A stretch of DNA of 64,000 bases from the NCBI GenBank assembly GCA_016165875.1, contig JABBOT010000080.1, forward strand, positions 10,356,078-10,420,077. Reading direction: 5' to 3'. The DNA comes from Acanthopleura granulata (lineage: Eukaryota; Mollusca; Polyplacophora; Chitonida; Chitonidae). Positions within the stretch are counted from its first letter, which is position 1, and each line of letters starts with the position of its first letter. Positions 11,251-22,575 of this stretch are shown piece after piece. The notes below the pieces were generated by a model. That model worked only from the letters and a program-made list of their open reading frames with translations. It did no database searches and was not told the DNA's origin. Both the position numbers and the translations under genes were made by a program.

Positions 11251-11830
11251 GCTAGTACCTGACGAGCCACGTGACTAAGAAATTCTCATGCAAAGTGTAT
11301 ACTTCAACATTACTGATCTCTCTGGATGGGTGGAGGACCTTCATGGAATGTTTGGGATAAGGCATTCACTTGATACAGTAGAGGTTCCAGATGATGACGC
11401 TATTCACTCATGCGCATCCACATGTGGACAATATGAGCTGAGGCAAAGAATAGTGATTTAAATTTAACTCTGATGGCTGTGAACCATTGTGCAGGTTTAA
11501 AACGGACGAATGCGCCTGTTCAGGCTAAGTCAAGTAACTGAAGCATGAAAATCATAGGCCTCTTATGGTTAAGTAACAATTGTATGCAAAAATGCGTCAT
11601 GAGGCCTTCGATGGCCGATGGCAGAGTTATCAACGTGCGAACGCAAAACAATGCCTAAGGGGTCTTGCAGCAATGCAGTCGCTGTGAGTTCTAGCACTAA
11701 TCTGGGTAGCTTCCTCTCCGGACGTGCTTGGGAAATTTGTACATGGATGTTTCCCAGGCTTCCACCACAATGTTGGTCGCCGTCATATAATCGAAATATG
11801 CTCGAATACAGCGTAAAACGCCTATTGAGA
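11250..11830. repeat. Diverged duplicate of 1-600
   Basis: Partner of the segment at the window start, same orientation and same internal SINE position. No coding content. Confidence 0.6.
11609..11830 (+). repeat. SINE family A, highly diverged
   Basis: Counterpart of the copy at 363. Retains gcaatgcagtcgctgtgagt, ggcttccaccacaatgttgg and gccgtcatataatcgaaata. Confidence 0.52.
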
Positions 11831-12185
11831 AATGAATAATTTTAAGGCATACTTAAGCTAGTTCTCAAACGAAAAGTAGGGTTTGTATGGTTTTGTGGAA
11901 TCAGGATTGGTTACATATGTTTGTGAGTTAACTTTTCCGTTGTTACTGAGATGAAACGCAAACTGCATTTCCACCTCGTTTACGGAAACAGTGCAATTTC
12001 AGTAAACAGAAAGATGAGGGACCCAAAGCACGTATCTGTTTCTGAGATACAATATGTCCAAGTGAACACAAAATATGGTTATGAATAATTAATGTGTCTT
12101 TCAGAAACTGAAAGACACTAACAGATTTTGATAGGAATCTCGTCATTGTTGAGATATATACACTATTTCTAATGATTAATTGATA

Positions 12186-12300
12186 GATTTGATTGGTGTT
12201 TAACGCCATCTTCAAGAATATTTCGCTTATACTACAGTGACCCACATTACTGTGGGAGGAAACCCACGACCATTCACAGGTTGCTGGCGGACTATCATGG
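12186..12300 (-). repeat. SINE family A, tail half
   Basis: Antisense tail gattggtgtttaacgccatc and body segment tgtgggaggaaacccacgac. Head absent. Confidence 0.65.
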
Positions 12301-13096
12301 AATATGTGTTTGTTAAACGAAGGTGATCAGCCTCCGGCGAGAAACGAACTGAAGTTTTGTTTGCAGTTAGCAATATTTTCTTTATGCTTCGACGCAGCCA
12401 TTTGTGCAAAAGGTCTTTTAGGGGCTTCATTAATGGTTAAAACAATAACTTTATCTTTTGATTAACAGGCCTCTCTTTTCAGGGTGACAGGGTCAAATAA
12501 TGACCACTTCTTAGGTCAGATTGAAATAATCTGGCTGATATAGCGTGTTTTTTTCTGTTTGAATCAAACAGACCATGAATGCGTGTCATAATTGTCATTT
12601 CTATGCAAATGAGTTTTTAATTGCATAGCTTTTAAGAGATGCAAAATCTTCTTAAAATTGTGTACTCCCGTCCATGAAGAATTTTATGCATCATTGATGT
12701 CATGTTTCCCTGTAAATAGGTATATAAAGTCATCAGTGCAGAGTGTATGCCCGCCATGATGACCCCGCAAACCTAGAACTAGTGAAGGGAAAAGCATTCA
12801 AAGTCTCCAGTGAGAAAACCATGACGATGGCCCAGCTTGTTGTTTACCGATGATTGGCAGATATGACTTACAGCGTTGCAACGATGGGCCAAATGTACAC
12901 ATTTGCTATACCGGCTCACCTCCATATTCTCTACTGAGACAGGCGCGAAAATGATCCAAGAATGATTTTCAGCAGGGTTTTAACTTTGGTGGAGTTCCCC
13001 ATGAAACAATTATTGCAAAACTATCTTCGCAGTTGCGCAGATATTATTTTGCGACAAAGTTGATATACTTCCAAATAGGGGACCTCTGCATGCAGC

Positions 13097-13325
13097 CGGG
13101 GTGGTTGGCGCGCTAGCGCAATGATTTAGGAGCCTACCACCGGTGCGAGTTCAAGCCCTGCTCAGTCTGGCTTCGTCCATTCGTACGTGGGAAGGACTGC
13201 CCGCAACCTAGTGGGTTTTCCCCCGGGCTCTGCCCGGGTTCCTTCTACCATAATACTGACCTCCGCCGTTTAAGTAAAATATTCTTGAGGGCGCCGTAAA
13301 ACACCAATCAAATAAATAAATGAAT
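13097..13325 (+). repeat. SINE family A, near full length
   Basis: Head gtggttggcgcgctagcgca, box B gcgagttcaagcc, full body including cccccgggctctgcccggg, tail with aatattcttgagggcgccg and AAAT run. Confidence 0.78.
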
Positions 13326-16300
13326 AAAGTATGAAAATGTGAGTGGGTCATTTGTTCCAGCCGTTTTTCTAGCCGAACAGATCGTTTCATGTGACCGCGC
13401 TCTCCGACGCTGTTATGTATGTACAAGAATTTGTCACATTCATATACAGTGAATTGAACAGGCTTAGGATTACGTGCATCAGACAAAACGATTTGCCAGT
13501 CCCTGTTCTTTAGTGTGGAAAAGCTATGACCTGCGCAACCATGCCATTCCGTGACATGGAATGATAGTTATCTGACGCGACCTCACTAAGAGTTAGATGT
13601 AAAACACTTTAAAAACCAACCTGTCAAACATATAGAATAATAATGTTATGGTAAATTTAACAGAATAGCTTTTAGATAACATAGTGCATCCATGTACGAA
13701 TTCGCGCCTAAGCGATCTGAGCAAACTCAAGCTCCAGCGCTGAATTTATTGTAACTGTGACCTGGTTAACGCTCGCTTCACGCAGTCGAATAGAAAATAC
13801 GAATTTGCTTTCATTGTCTATTATCTATGTATAGGTAAAAGGTGCAGAAACGCATTGGGACCCAACGGTAATTAAGCTGGAAGACTCAATAAGCATAAAC
13901 CACTTAACTGAAACAAGGCAATAGCAAGTTTCAAAACAACGTTGTGTAGGAAATTTCCATTTTCAAAAAATCACCAACAGTTCCCCTATATAATGTGGCG
14001 TATCAAACGTTTAGCCATTTACATGACCTTGATAAACACTAATTTATGCATTCTTGTTATTTTCTAGATCACAATGTAAATTTGGACATTTTTAACATTT
14101 TACGACAGGGAAAATTAAACAACCATCGCAAGAGGGTCATACATTCAATATTTCAGCTCTCAGAGCAATGCTATAAGCAGATTCTTAGTTTTTTTTATTT
14201 TTTTATTTTTTTGCTTTTCTTTCACACTTCTCTGAATTCCAAATCTTCCAATACTTAATAGCCACATTTGTCCAATTATGTTTAATAACCGATACACGGT
14301 AGGTAAATCTACACTATCAAATTTGCCACTGTGCAAAAAAGATTAGTGCTGCCATTAAAGTGAACATTTCCCTCTAAGTGCAATGCGTTGCCAAGTAAAC
14401 ATACATCGTAATTCTGCATAACCATCTACAATGACATTTTTGATTGTAATTTCATTGATTTGGCAGGTATCTTGCCCAAAATTGGACTGAAGTAACAATG
14501 CCTTAAGTAGAGCCAAAGAGCGTCTACTAGCAATATTTGTGAAATATATGATGAAATGTGCTAGTTCGTTACTCGACAGCGCCATTTCTTGACATAAAAC
14601 TGCTAAGCCTTGGCAGCCCATGACATGAGTATTTAAGAAACCCACAAAGATTATACAAAATCCTGATATCAAACGCGTCCTAGGTTTTGTAAAAAAATCT
14701 TTCTGTGTTCCATAAAAATTCAATATGATTTACATAACTAGAATACATTAACATGTGAATTTGGTGTTAACATTATTTAGCGTTTTATAGTAATGAAAGA
14801 CGCAAAGTACACCACAATAGTATATACAGGCTTTATATAGGGTTTAGAACAAACTTGACAAATATGGTAGAAATAGTAATATATTTCTAAAACTATAAAA
14901 TTATCATTTATCGTTTTATAACAATGAGAGGTGAAAACACAACCCTTCTGAACCAGTTCAGATTTGCTAGAGCTTGGTTCTGACAACGGTTCGTACTCTG
15001 TCTGCTGTTTCAGTAAGGGCACTTAGGCAGGGCTGCTGTTCAGTAATAGCTCCCTCCAGGATGTTCATCTCTTTGGCACTTAGCGGTTCCCCTTTGCATG
15101 ATCCCTGACACAATCTAGCGAGACGGGAAAACGCCCTTCTTGGCAAAGAAGGTTGGCATGCCCATTGATCTCGCTGTAGGAAAATTCACATGAGTTCTAC
15201 CGTTCTTGCGGTGTGTGGTCTGTCAGGGGCAGAATTGGTGTTGAACACCGATGCAGAATCCACAGATTGGGCGACGATCTGGCGGCATACATTCTTTTGA
15301 AGTGGATGGCCGATGAATGTTTCGAACGGTGGAAGCCATCTCTATCACCGTGTGGTTGCAGTAATACATAATAGGCTCCTTCAGTCTGTATGGAATGTCC
15401 TAGATGGCGGGCAAGCTCCCTTCGTTTTGGTGGACGCTGCCGCTACATGGAAATCACCCCAGCTACTAGTTATTAATTGCATGAAAAGAGAACTACGTAA
15501 CCGTTGTGCTACTAAAAAAAGTTTATGCAAAATTATGTAGTCAAGCGCCAAGGTTTAACGAGAATTGGGGTTCTATATTTAGTAAAATATAGTTCTCCCG
15601 TGGCTGCATTGTGCATTTAGATGTGTAGCTGAAAATTGCTGTTAATAATGACATATGTACATTATTCTGTTTTATGTACATTGCCCGCGGATATTTGTAG
15701 TTCGGGATTCAGTAAAAAGTGTACGTCAGGTAAGAAACAGGTGGACTATTCCATGTGGCTTACTGGTCGAAGGTTGTTGCTTTCTTATACACTTTTGTTA
15801 TTCCACGTATCCAATAAACAGGACATTTAAAAAAAAAGGAAGAAAAAATATTTAACCCTGCAACAATTAAGGTCAAACGATCCAATATCAACAATGTGAG
15901 AAATGACACGCATGACTTCTGCAATGCAAGGATAAAATAATGTCAATAGACAACATACTTGTATTTATCCAATAAACACACAGAAATGAAAACTACTTCA
16001 CAATATATTTAATACTTGTATGTACATGCATTAGGTGTGACCAAGCACTTAGGCTGAACATTCTGAGCAAAATGTCGCCTAGAGGCATAGGAGCTACGTA
16101 AGATGTATATATGCTGTGTGATATATAAACATATATATATATGTGTGTGTGTGTGTGTAAGTGTGCTACAAAGCAGATCTTCTTCCCTCTCATTTTATGC
16201 GTTTTTGTTATCGTTCAAAAAAACACGCTATACATACTGAATGTGGTATCTTCATGGGGGTCATGCACATCACGCTTCGCCCAGTTAGCCTCAACAATTG

Positions 16301-17100
16301 TAACACTTGAAATTCGCTTCTCGCTTGGCTTACCACAGGTTATACATGGCAGTATAAGAAGTTGTTAGGCAATACAAAGGCTACTGGAGACAGGTTGTAT
16401 ATCGCCAACTCATACCCTCTCATTTGGCCGTGACTTTTTGCATATTCTGGTAACAGAAACACCAGAATTAAAATAACTTGTGGATAGCACGTTCTACCTG
16501 GGCATTGTCCCACCAAAGCCATTTGTAGCTAGTAAGTATATAGTTTAAAGTCATCTTTAAATCATAATTTCTGTATTTTTCCCACTTTGTTGGGACAGAT
16601 GTTGCAGATTTCACCATTGTGATGGGCTCTTGTTGCACCGCCACACAAATAGCACCACAGATCCAATCCCTGTAACAAACTTCTACTACTTTAGCCATTT
16701 GTGGGTAGGCCATGGAATAAGCATTTACAAGAACAGATTAAAATCATAACTGAGGCAAACTAACATGAGGCTGACTACGTTTGATCCTTTACTATCACAC
16801 GCAATCATGTCTACGTTGTTGTCACATGGATCATGCATATGTATGCATGTAGCTATCTACTTGATCTTTACGCTTCACGGTAGCAACTTTCATTACCACC
16901 TAGTGTTATTAGATACATCTTCATTTGTATTAATTATATTTATTTCCATTCCTTTTTGCATTGACTAGTTACAGTTTTTGTGCTGAGAAACTATCTTACA
17001 GGTAAGTCTCTCACATGTAAGTTTGAATAGGAGAGCCGTATGTCCTACATATGCCTTCCCACTGAAAGGCCGGGTCACTCAGGTAATCATAAACAGTGGT
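13326..17100. other. Gene-free stretch
   Basis: Only simple repeats (GT near 16140) and AT-rich sequence. 15040-15470 is less AT-rich and gives some continuous readings on the - strand, but no family was recognised. Confidence 0.5.
16127..16159. repeat. AT/GT dinucleotide repeat
   Basis: A short AT run passes into about nine GT units. Confidence 0.9.
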
Positions 17101-17117
17101 ACACTGTTAAAGGGACA

Positions 17118-17195
17118 GACATGCTCTTTTCGCATTGTTTTCATATTGTGTATTCAATGTGATGACAACACAGCATTTTGAGTCGCCCTAGACGA
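17118..17195 (+). repeat. Dispersed repeat D, left blocks only
   Basis: tcgcattgttttcatattgt and gatgacaacacagcattttg, then unrelated sequence. Confidence 0.6.
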
Positions 17196-17287
17196 GCAAT
17201 ACCTAATACATTGCACTTAACGTCGCTAAATTTTTAGCTCTACTGATCGAAGACCTTATGTATTATGTACTGGGAATTTGCCTCCAA

Positions 17288-17289
<2 letters not shown>

Positions 17290-17322
<33 letters not shown>
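17290..17322. repeat. Poly-T run
   Basis: 33 consecutive T. Could be the A-tail of an antisense retroposon, but no element was recognised 3' of it. Confidence 0.95.
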
Positions 17323-17323
<1 letters not shown>

Positions 17324-18019
17324 GCTGATTTCAACGAAATTTGGTTAAAGTGTTGACTTTGTCAAGATGCATAATTCATAGTGTCTTTTTTTAGCTTCGA
17401 TAATTAGTTGTCTATCATACAGTATGTCTGTTCATCCGGCATATGTTGACATTTCTTGCGAAATGCTACTATTGTTACATTTTTGTCCACTTTCAACAAA
17501 ACCTTGTACAAGTGTAGACTACATCTGTAGAAATAATTCCTATGTATTGATTTTTTTCAATGGACTTTTGTTTGTGCGCATGTCTGTTTGTTCAGCATCT
17601 GTTTACAGTTGTTTCGAAGTTTACTCCTCTAACAGGCTCAATGTGATTTTAGCGAAAATTGGCACAAGGGTGATCCACGATCAGATACTTTAACATATTT
17701 CATAGCATTAAGTTTCAGTTTTGGTTTCTCTTGCCTCTTATACTGACTCTCTACCCAGCTTTTGGTAAATTTGTTTGATTTAAAATTGATACAAGTAATA
17801 AATATACATAACTGATAGTACGAATTCTCTCTTTCGGTGGAACGTGTTAGTCTTTATCTTCTTAGAGATTGTGTTTGATTTCCATTAAACTAGATGAACC
17901 AGTCGTATAGTGTGTAAACAATAACATACATGCTTTTGTAATCTCCTCCCTGATAAAAAATTTTTGCCCCATCCTGTGGAGCCAGAGTCTTGTCAGAGAC
18001 TTTGATTTATCTTATTCTC

Positions 18020-18200
18020 TTTAGGCCACGGTTCTTATGGGTCTGCAAGTTATTACTTTATAAACATTTACATGAATATTTAGAATGAAAGCCTAACTGT
18101 AGTAAACTGACAGACGGTCGGAATTTACCGGATATGTGTGGCCATTAGCGAACTATCAGACTGTCGTAGTAGCCCTGGTTTTAAACTCTATATTGTATTC
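18020..18200 (+). repeat. Dispersed repeat D, right part
   Basis: aaacatttacatgaatattt, gcctaactgtagtaaactga, aactatcagactgtcgtagt and ctggttttaaactctatatt. Confidence 0.68.
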
Positions 18201-18234
18201 CACCATAAATTGGGATTCTGCTGGTGGACCAAGT

Positions 18235-18520
18235 ATCCCCGAGATCCGGTCCCTTTGTACTGTTTTCACGTTGTTGTGCATTTACTGTCATGACAACACA
18301 GCATTTTCAGTAATTCTAAATTGTATCTAACATCAGTCATTGTTTTACCTAATTCTGTTTTTAAGCCATGGAACCAGAGGAAATCTAAGTTGTTACTTTT
18401 TAAGCATTTACATGAACTGAGATAAACTGAGAAGAGGCTGGAATTTATCTGTTACGTGGGACCACTTGCAAACTACCACAGTGTCCTCGCTGCACTGGTC
18501 TTACTCTCTATGATGTAGCC
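18235..18520 (+). repeat. Dispersed repeat D, full-type copy
   Basis: Ordered blocks: cctttgtactgttttcacg, catgacaacacagcatttt, cctaattctgtttttaagcc, taagcatttacatgaact, ggctggaatttatctgttac, aactaccacagtgtcctcgc and ctggtcttactctctatgat. No tRNA promoter, coding capacity or clear terminal inverted repeats seen. Not assigned to any known family. Confidence 0.7.
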
Positions 18521-19019
18521 ATTTAAACTAGTTTTCCTACTTTTTAGTTTTAAACGTCATTTGGTTCAGTTATGGGGATATGCTCTCGTATGACGATGTC
18601 TGCTATCGTCATAAGGAAATGAACGGGAAAGGATTTATAATTCTATGTTCAGCTCATTATACTGTTAGAAATTTGAATTCTTCACTACTTTATGTCAAAT
18701 TAACACGTAACATTCAAGATGTTTACACTCATATTTCAAAACATTTTAATAACATGTGTCATTTTGACACCTATAACAAGGATCACCAACCTCTTACCCG
18801 CCAAAAAGTGCCAAACAATTTACTACTTAAAAATTATCTAATATCATCACAAGCAAAATCTACCGAGAGCCAGATAGTTATTATGATGCACCACGGAGGA
18901 AAGCGCTTTTCGCTATAAAATAAAAGCACAAGTTTGAATTTTCGGCTGGAAATTATAAATTTATAACACACGTCAATATTATTTTTTCACATGGCAATGT
19001 TTTAAAATTATTTATAAAA

Positions 19020-19240
19020 CTAGTTGCTACCCGTGCTTCGCACGAATTGAAAAGGGAACAAAAAAACAGAGGGTTTCTTTCTTCTTATTTTATTAAAGAA
19101 AAAATTTTCTTGGGGCTGACAGGGCCGAAAGGCCGAGAACAAAGGGGGAATCCTCGTGACTTCACGGTGACGTCATCGGCAAACCCACGTGACTACGGGG
19201 ATTCCCCACGAGTCCCACACTTGCCGGCGGCATGGCTTTG
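19020..19240. other. GC-richer island with short hairpins, no gene
   Basis: Holds a CGTGC-ttc-GCACG hairpin (19032-19044) and an imperfect inverted repeat around gggggaatcctcgtgac and cacgtgactacggggattcc (19145-19207). It contrasts with AT-rich surroundings. It may be the edge of an unrecognised transposon. Confidence 0.4.
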
Positions 19241-19367
19241 TTTTGTTCTCACATCAGTGGACTCACTCACTTTATTTATTTATAAAGGATGACTCGATTT
19301 ACTACGGCAAATTAGATATAGTTATGACAGCTATGAAACGGATCGAAAGATACCTTGGATGATCTGC

Positions 19368-19620
19368 CCATAAAAGGGACCTAGTCCCTTTGCAATGTTT
19401 TCATGTGAATGTATATTAAAAAAGATGACAACAGAGCATTTTGAGTAATTCTAACCCAATGACATCTTAAACACTTACATGAACAGTTGGAATAAAACCC
19501 TAACTGAAGGTAAACTGACAAAATGCCGGATTTCATCGGTAAAGTGTGACCATTTGTCAACTATCACACCGTTGTCGCTGCTTTGGTTGTACTCTCTGTG
19601 CCGTAGTCTTCTGTATCTAA
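19368..19620 (+). repeat. Dispersed repeat D, full-type copy
   Basis: gtccctttgcaatgttttca, gatgacaacagagcattttg, taaacacttacatgaacagt, accctaactgaaggtaaact and aactatcacaccgttgtcgc, with the end ctctctgtgccgtagtcttc. Confidence 0.7.
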
Positions 19621-19632
19621 CAAATAGCCATT

Positions 19633-19795
19633 CACATCACTGTATTAGTTTTACCAAATTCTGCTTACACCATCATGCTGAGAGAAACATAAGTTGTTAC
19701 AATGACATAAGGCTGGAATTCTCCAGTACATAGGGCCATTTGTCAGCTATCATAATGTCATCGCTGCTCTGGTTTTACTCCCTGATGTAGTCTTT
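19633..19795 (+). repeat. Dispersed repeat D, middle-deleted
   Basis: ttaccaaattctgcttacac joins directly to ggctggaattctccagtaca, then gctatcataatgtcatcgct and ctggttttactccctgatgt. The acacttacatgaacag block is lost. Confidence 0.62.
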
Positions 19796-20311
19796 TTTAT
19801 TACGTTTTATATTCATTATAGAGTATGATGATATATCCTTGATGCACTATACCTTTTTTGATTAATATTTTGTGAAGTGGATTAAAAATGATTATGTATC
19901 ACACAGGATCCAGCCAGTACTACAAGCGGAGATGGGCCATATGCAGCCGCTTTTGGTATTTTTTCCTGTAATTATAATTCCTCTAATTTGATATAAGTAC
20001 TGTTGGAAGCAAAAATTATATTCTACCCCACTTTTTCTATCCGAAAAGGATAATGTACAGTTTCATAATTAAAACTGTAGTCTTTTGTCGCGTGACAGGA
20101 AAGGTTGGCGATCTTTTCACAAAAACAGGTAAACAGAAATAACTGTAATCCAGGGTCGATCTATTCATTATAGGCTGGTTAGGCTATCATTTGTACAGGC
20201 CTCTCCCCCCGTCCGTCCTTAGCCTCTCTCGAAAGATAATTTGAGACTTCAGAATTAAAACTGTCCCCTTTTGTTGCGTGACAGGAAACTTTGATCATCC
20301 TTGCACAAAAA

Positions 20312-20485
20312 CAAATATATTTATTTATTTGGTCTGATTGGTGTTTTACACTGTACTTCAGAATATTTCACTTATCCGACTGCGGCCAGCATTTTGGTAG
20401 GAGGAAACCGAGCCCGCGGGGAGAGATGAGAGGTTGATGAGAGATCTTCGTACGTACGGCCAGAGGGAAGCCAGCATAAAATGGA
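20312..20485 (-). repeat. SINE family A upstream of FUT-A
   Basis: Antisense tail after a TTTATTTA run, then ggaggaaaccgagcccgcgg and body to gggaagccagcataaaatgg. It ends about 380 bases before the FUT-A coding exon, inside the presumed 5' intron. Confidence 0.68.
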
Positions 20486-20861
20486 CTTAAAAAAATATAT
20501 GGACTGACTAATCAATGGGCGATCTATCTGTTGAATTCTGCCTGGTTAGGACATCAGTTGCACACACCCCTCCTCCAGCGCCCATAATTAGCCTCTACCC
20601 CGTGCCCATCACTAGTGTCTCCTGGTGCCCATTACTGGTATTTCCCCCGCTCCCATCATCATCATCCAAACTCCCTGCCACCATCATTAGCAAGGTACCC
20701 TTCTCACCGTCATGAGCCTTTGACGGTTATCTGATTAATGCTTGGAAGTACAGGATACGCTTGTCTTCCCTACTGTCCCCTCTCCATAGTGCCAGCTGTC
20801 TTAATAGGTATTTTAATGTCCTGAAATCTTTACCATGCAAGGCCATACATGTACGTCTCAA

Positions 20862-20906
20862 ATGTGTTTGTTTCTATTTTGGCAGAACCTCGGCAGCAAA
20901 TGCGAC
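20862..20906 (+). other. Splice acceptor and 5' UTR end of FUT-A
   Basis: A pyrimidine-rich run ends in ag at 20884-20885, then 21 bases lead to the ATG. The same arrangement, with recognisably related sequence (AAATGYGACRTGA), is present before FUT-B. The shared acceptor argues that the duplicated unit included the 3' end of a 5' intron. Acceptor position is inferred, with no transcript to confirm it. Confidence 0.6.
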
Positions 20907-22166
20907 ATGACTACGAATGTCAAACTCTATGTTAGCCTAAGGAAAGTCTTTGTCTCCTTGTTGGTGGTCTGCTTTATCACAGTTATCTGGAAGTTTGACA
21001 TCTTATCCAGCATTACATTAGGAAGGGACTTAGACTGGGGACACATCAAGAGTTCGTTGAGGAACAACTCGAACACTTTCCAAAAATACAGTGAATTGAA
21101 GAACGCTTACGAAAGAAGGCTAGCCGCACTTCCACGACACAAGTACCGACCAGCAAAAATGTTTAAAGATTTTGGAGAACCCGTCTCGAAAATGTTACCG
21201 TCCAATTCTACAACGGTGAAACAAATCTTGATGTGGACAGGATTTTTCGGGGACACCAACTTTATTCCTAGAAACATATCTATTGGTGAAAACAAGTACT
21301 GTGTGGGGACACACAACAGGGTTGATTTATTGTCGAGCGACCTTGTAATAATGCATGCCAGGGATATGCAGCAGGGTGTAAAAGACTTGCCAGCCGAACG
21401 CCGACCGTTCCAGAGATGGGCTTATTTCGTATTAGAATCACCCTATCATGTTTCTCTTGGTTTGCAGCAGTTCCAAGGAATATTCAACTGGACTCTAACA
21501 TACAGAAGTGATAGCGACATTCCCATGCCATATTTTCAAGTGGTAAAAAGAACAATGCCATTAACGTCAGCAAACTACAGAGAATTATATACAAGTATTT
21601 ACAGTTCTAAATTTAAACTCGTCTCATATGTCAACAGCAATTGTCATACACCTTATTCGAGAAGGATGGACTACCTCAAAGAACTTTCACAATATATTCC
21701 GGTTGATATGTACGGGGATTGCTTTAAGCTGAAGTGTCCTAGAGACAGTGAAGAATGCACCAAGTTATTGACTCAATATAAATTCTATTTAGCCATGGAG
21801 AACAGCAATTGTCGCGATTACATAACGGAGAAAGTAGGTCAACCGTTGTTCATCTGGCACGCTGTGCCGGTGGTGATGGGTGGCGGAGACCCCTCGGACT
21901 ACGAACGACGCCTTCCCCCGGGCTCCTATATCCACACTTCGGGATTTGAATCGCCCAGAGACCTAGCTTACTATCTGCTACTCCTGGATCAAAACCCTGC
22001 ACTGTATGAGAAATACCATCAATGGAGGCGGACTCACGATGGTGGTGACGACTTTAAAGCAGCGTTTCCCTCCGTTTGCAAGGCTCTGTACGATGGTGAC
22101 ACAAGTCGCAGTCAAACGTACAGAGACTTCTCTGGATGGTACGCCGAAGACACTTGCAAGCCGTGA
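20907..22166 (+). CDS. Alpha-1,3-fucosyltransferase, GT10 family (FUT-A)
   Basis: Predicted Golgi type II enzyme of 419 residues that transfers fucose from GDP-fucose to GlcNAc on glycoprotein glycans. There is a short cytosolic N-terminus, a single membrane anchor near residues 13-29 (VFVSLLVVCFITVIW), a stem to about 100, then the catalytic region. GT10 hallmarks are FNWTLTYRSDSD at 193-204 and the donor-binding block KFYLAMENSNCRDYITEK at 292-309, followed by AVPVVMGG. The start is placed at 20907 because a splice acceptor (pyrimidine tract ending ggcag at 20885) lies 21 bases upstream. Reading further 5' would translate the intron. The body is one exon. FUT-B is its close paralogue. A residue usually Gly in the family, after DMYG, is Asp here (271). 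Substrate (core versus antennary fucose) cannot be told from sequence. Confidence 0.93.
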   Translation: MTTNVKLYVSLRKVFVSLLVVCFITVIWKFDILSSITLGRDLDWGHIKSSLRNNSNTFQKYSELKNAYERRLAALPRHKYRPAKMFKDFGEPVSKMLPSNSTTVKQILMWTGFFGDTNFIPRNISIGENKYCVGTHNRVDLLSSDLVIMHARDMQQGVKDLPAERRPFQRWAYFVLESPYHVSLGLQQFQGIFNWTLTYRSDSDIPMPYFQVVKRTMPLTSANYRELYTSIYSSKFKLVSYVNSNCHTPYSRRMDYLKELSQYIPVDMYGDCFKLKCPRDSEECTKLLTQYKFYLAMENSNCRDYITEKVGQPLFIWHAVPVVMGGGDPSDYERRLPPGSYIHTSGFESPRDLAYYLLLLDQNPALYEKYHQWRRTHDGGDDFKAAFPSVCKALYDGDTSRSQTYRDFSGWYAEDTCKP

Positions 22167-22424
22167 TGGACAATTAAGACTGGTGATCGATGGAGCATGC
22201 AAATGAGTCTTTTACAAGACGATTATAAGATATTTATGTTTATGTTTACCCCAAATCTGATGCCAATTTTGCGCTTTAACAGGGCGATTCTAGCAATAAG
22301 GTCTGTATGCATATGTTACGAATATGTTAACCTCAGGTTGCTATTTGAACGCCTATTTTATTTACTGGACTGAAGGGTTTCTTTGCCAGAGAGTAATGGT
22401 AAAGCTTATCGACCTATCGCGGGC

Positions 22425-22575
22425 TTAGTGCTGGTATGTCATTTCCAACAGGAATATACGTGGGATGTTGTGTGTGCGACTGAGCTGAAATGTAACAGCC
22501 TCATTTGACACCTGTTTTGGACCGCAAACATCGTTCAGAAAGGACTTAGCTGACTTAGCGTGAAAGCCCGTGAGC
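22425..22575. repeat. 3' flank of FUT-A with a second copy at 42340-42480
   Basis: gacacctgttttggaccgca and cagaaaggacttagctgact recur with few changes at 42388. It begins about 260 bases after the FUT-A stop. Confidence 0.6.

Noticed and set aside
15040..15470. Possible transposase text on the - strand
   Set aside because: Continuous readings exist, but no catalytic motif or family signature could be identified.
18580..18918. 112-codon + strand frame
   Set aside because: No family resemblance, AT-rich, flanked by repeat D copies, no splice signals that would make it an exon.
20835..20906. N-terminal extension of FUT-A to an upstream ATG
   Set aside because: Crosses a strong splice acceptor at 20885. 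FUT-B has the same acceptor, and the membrane anchor follows the later ATG.
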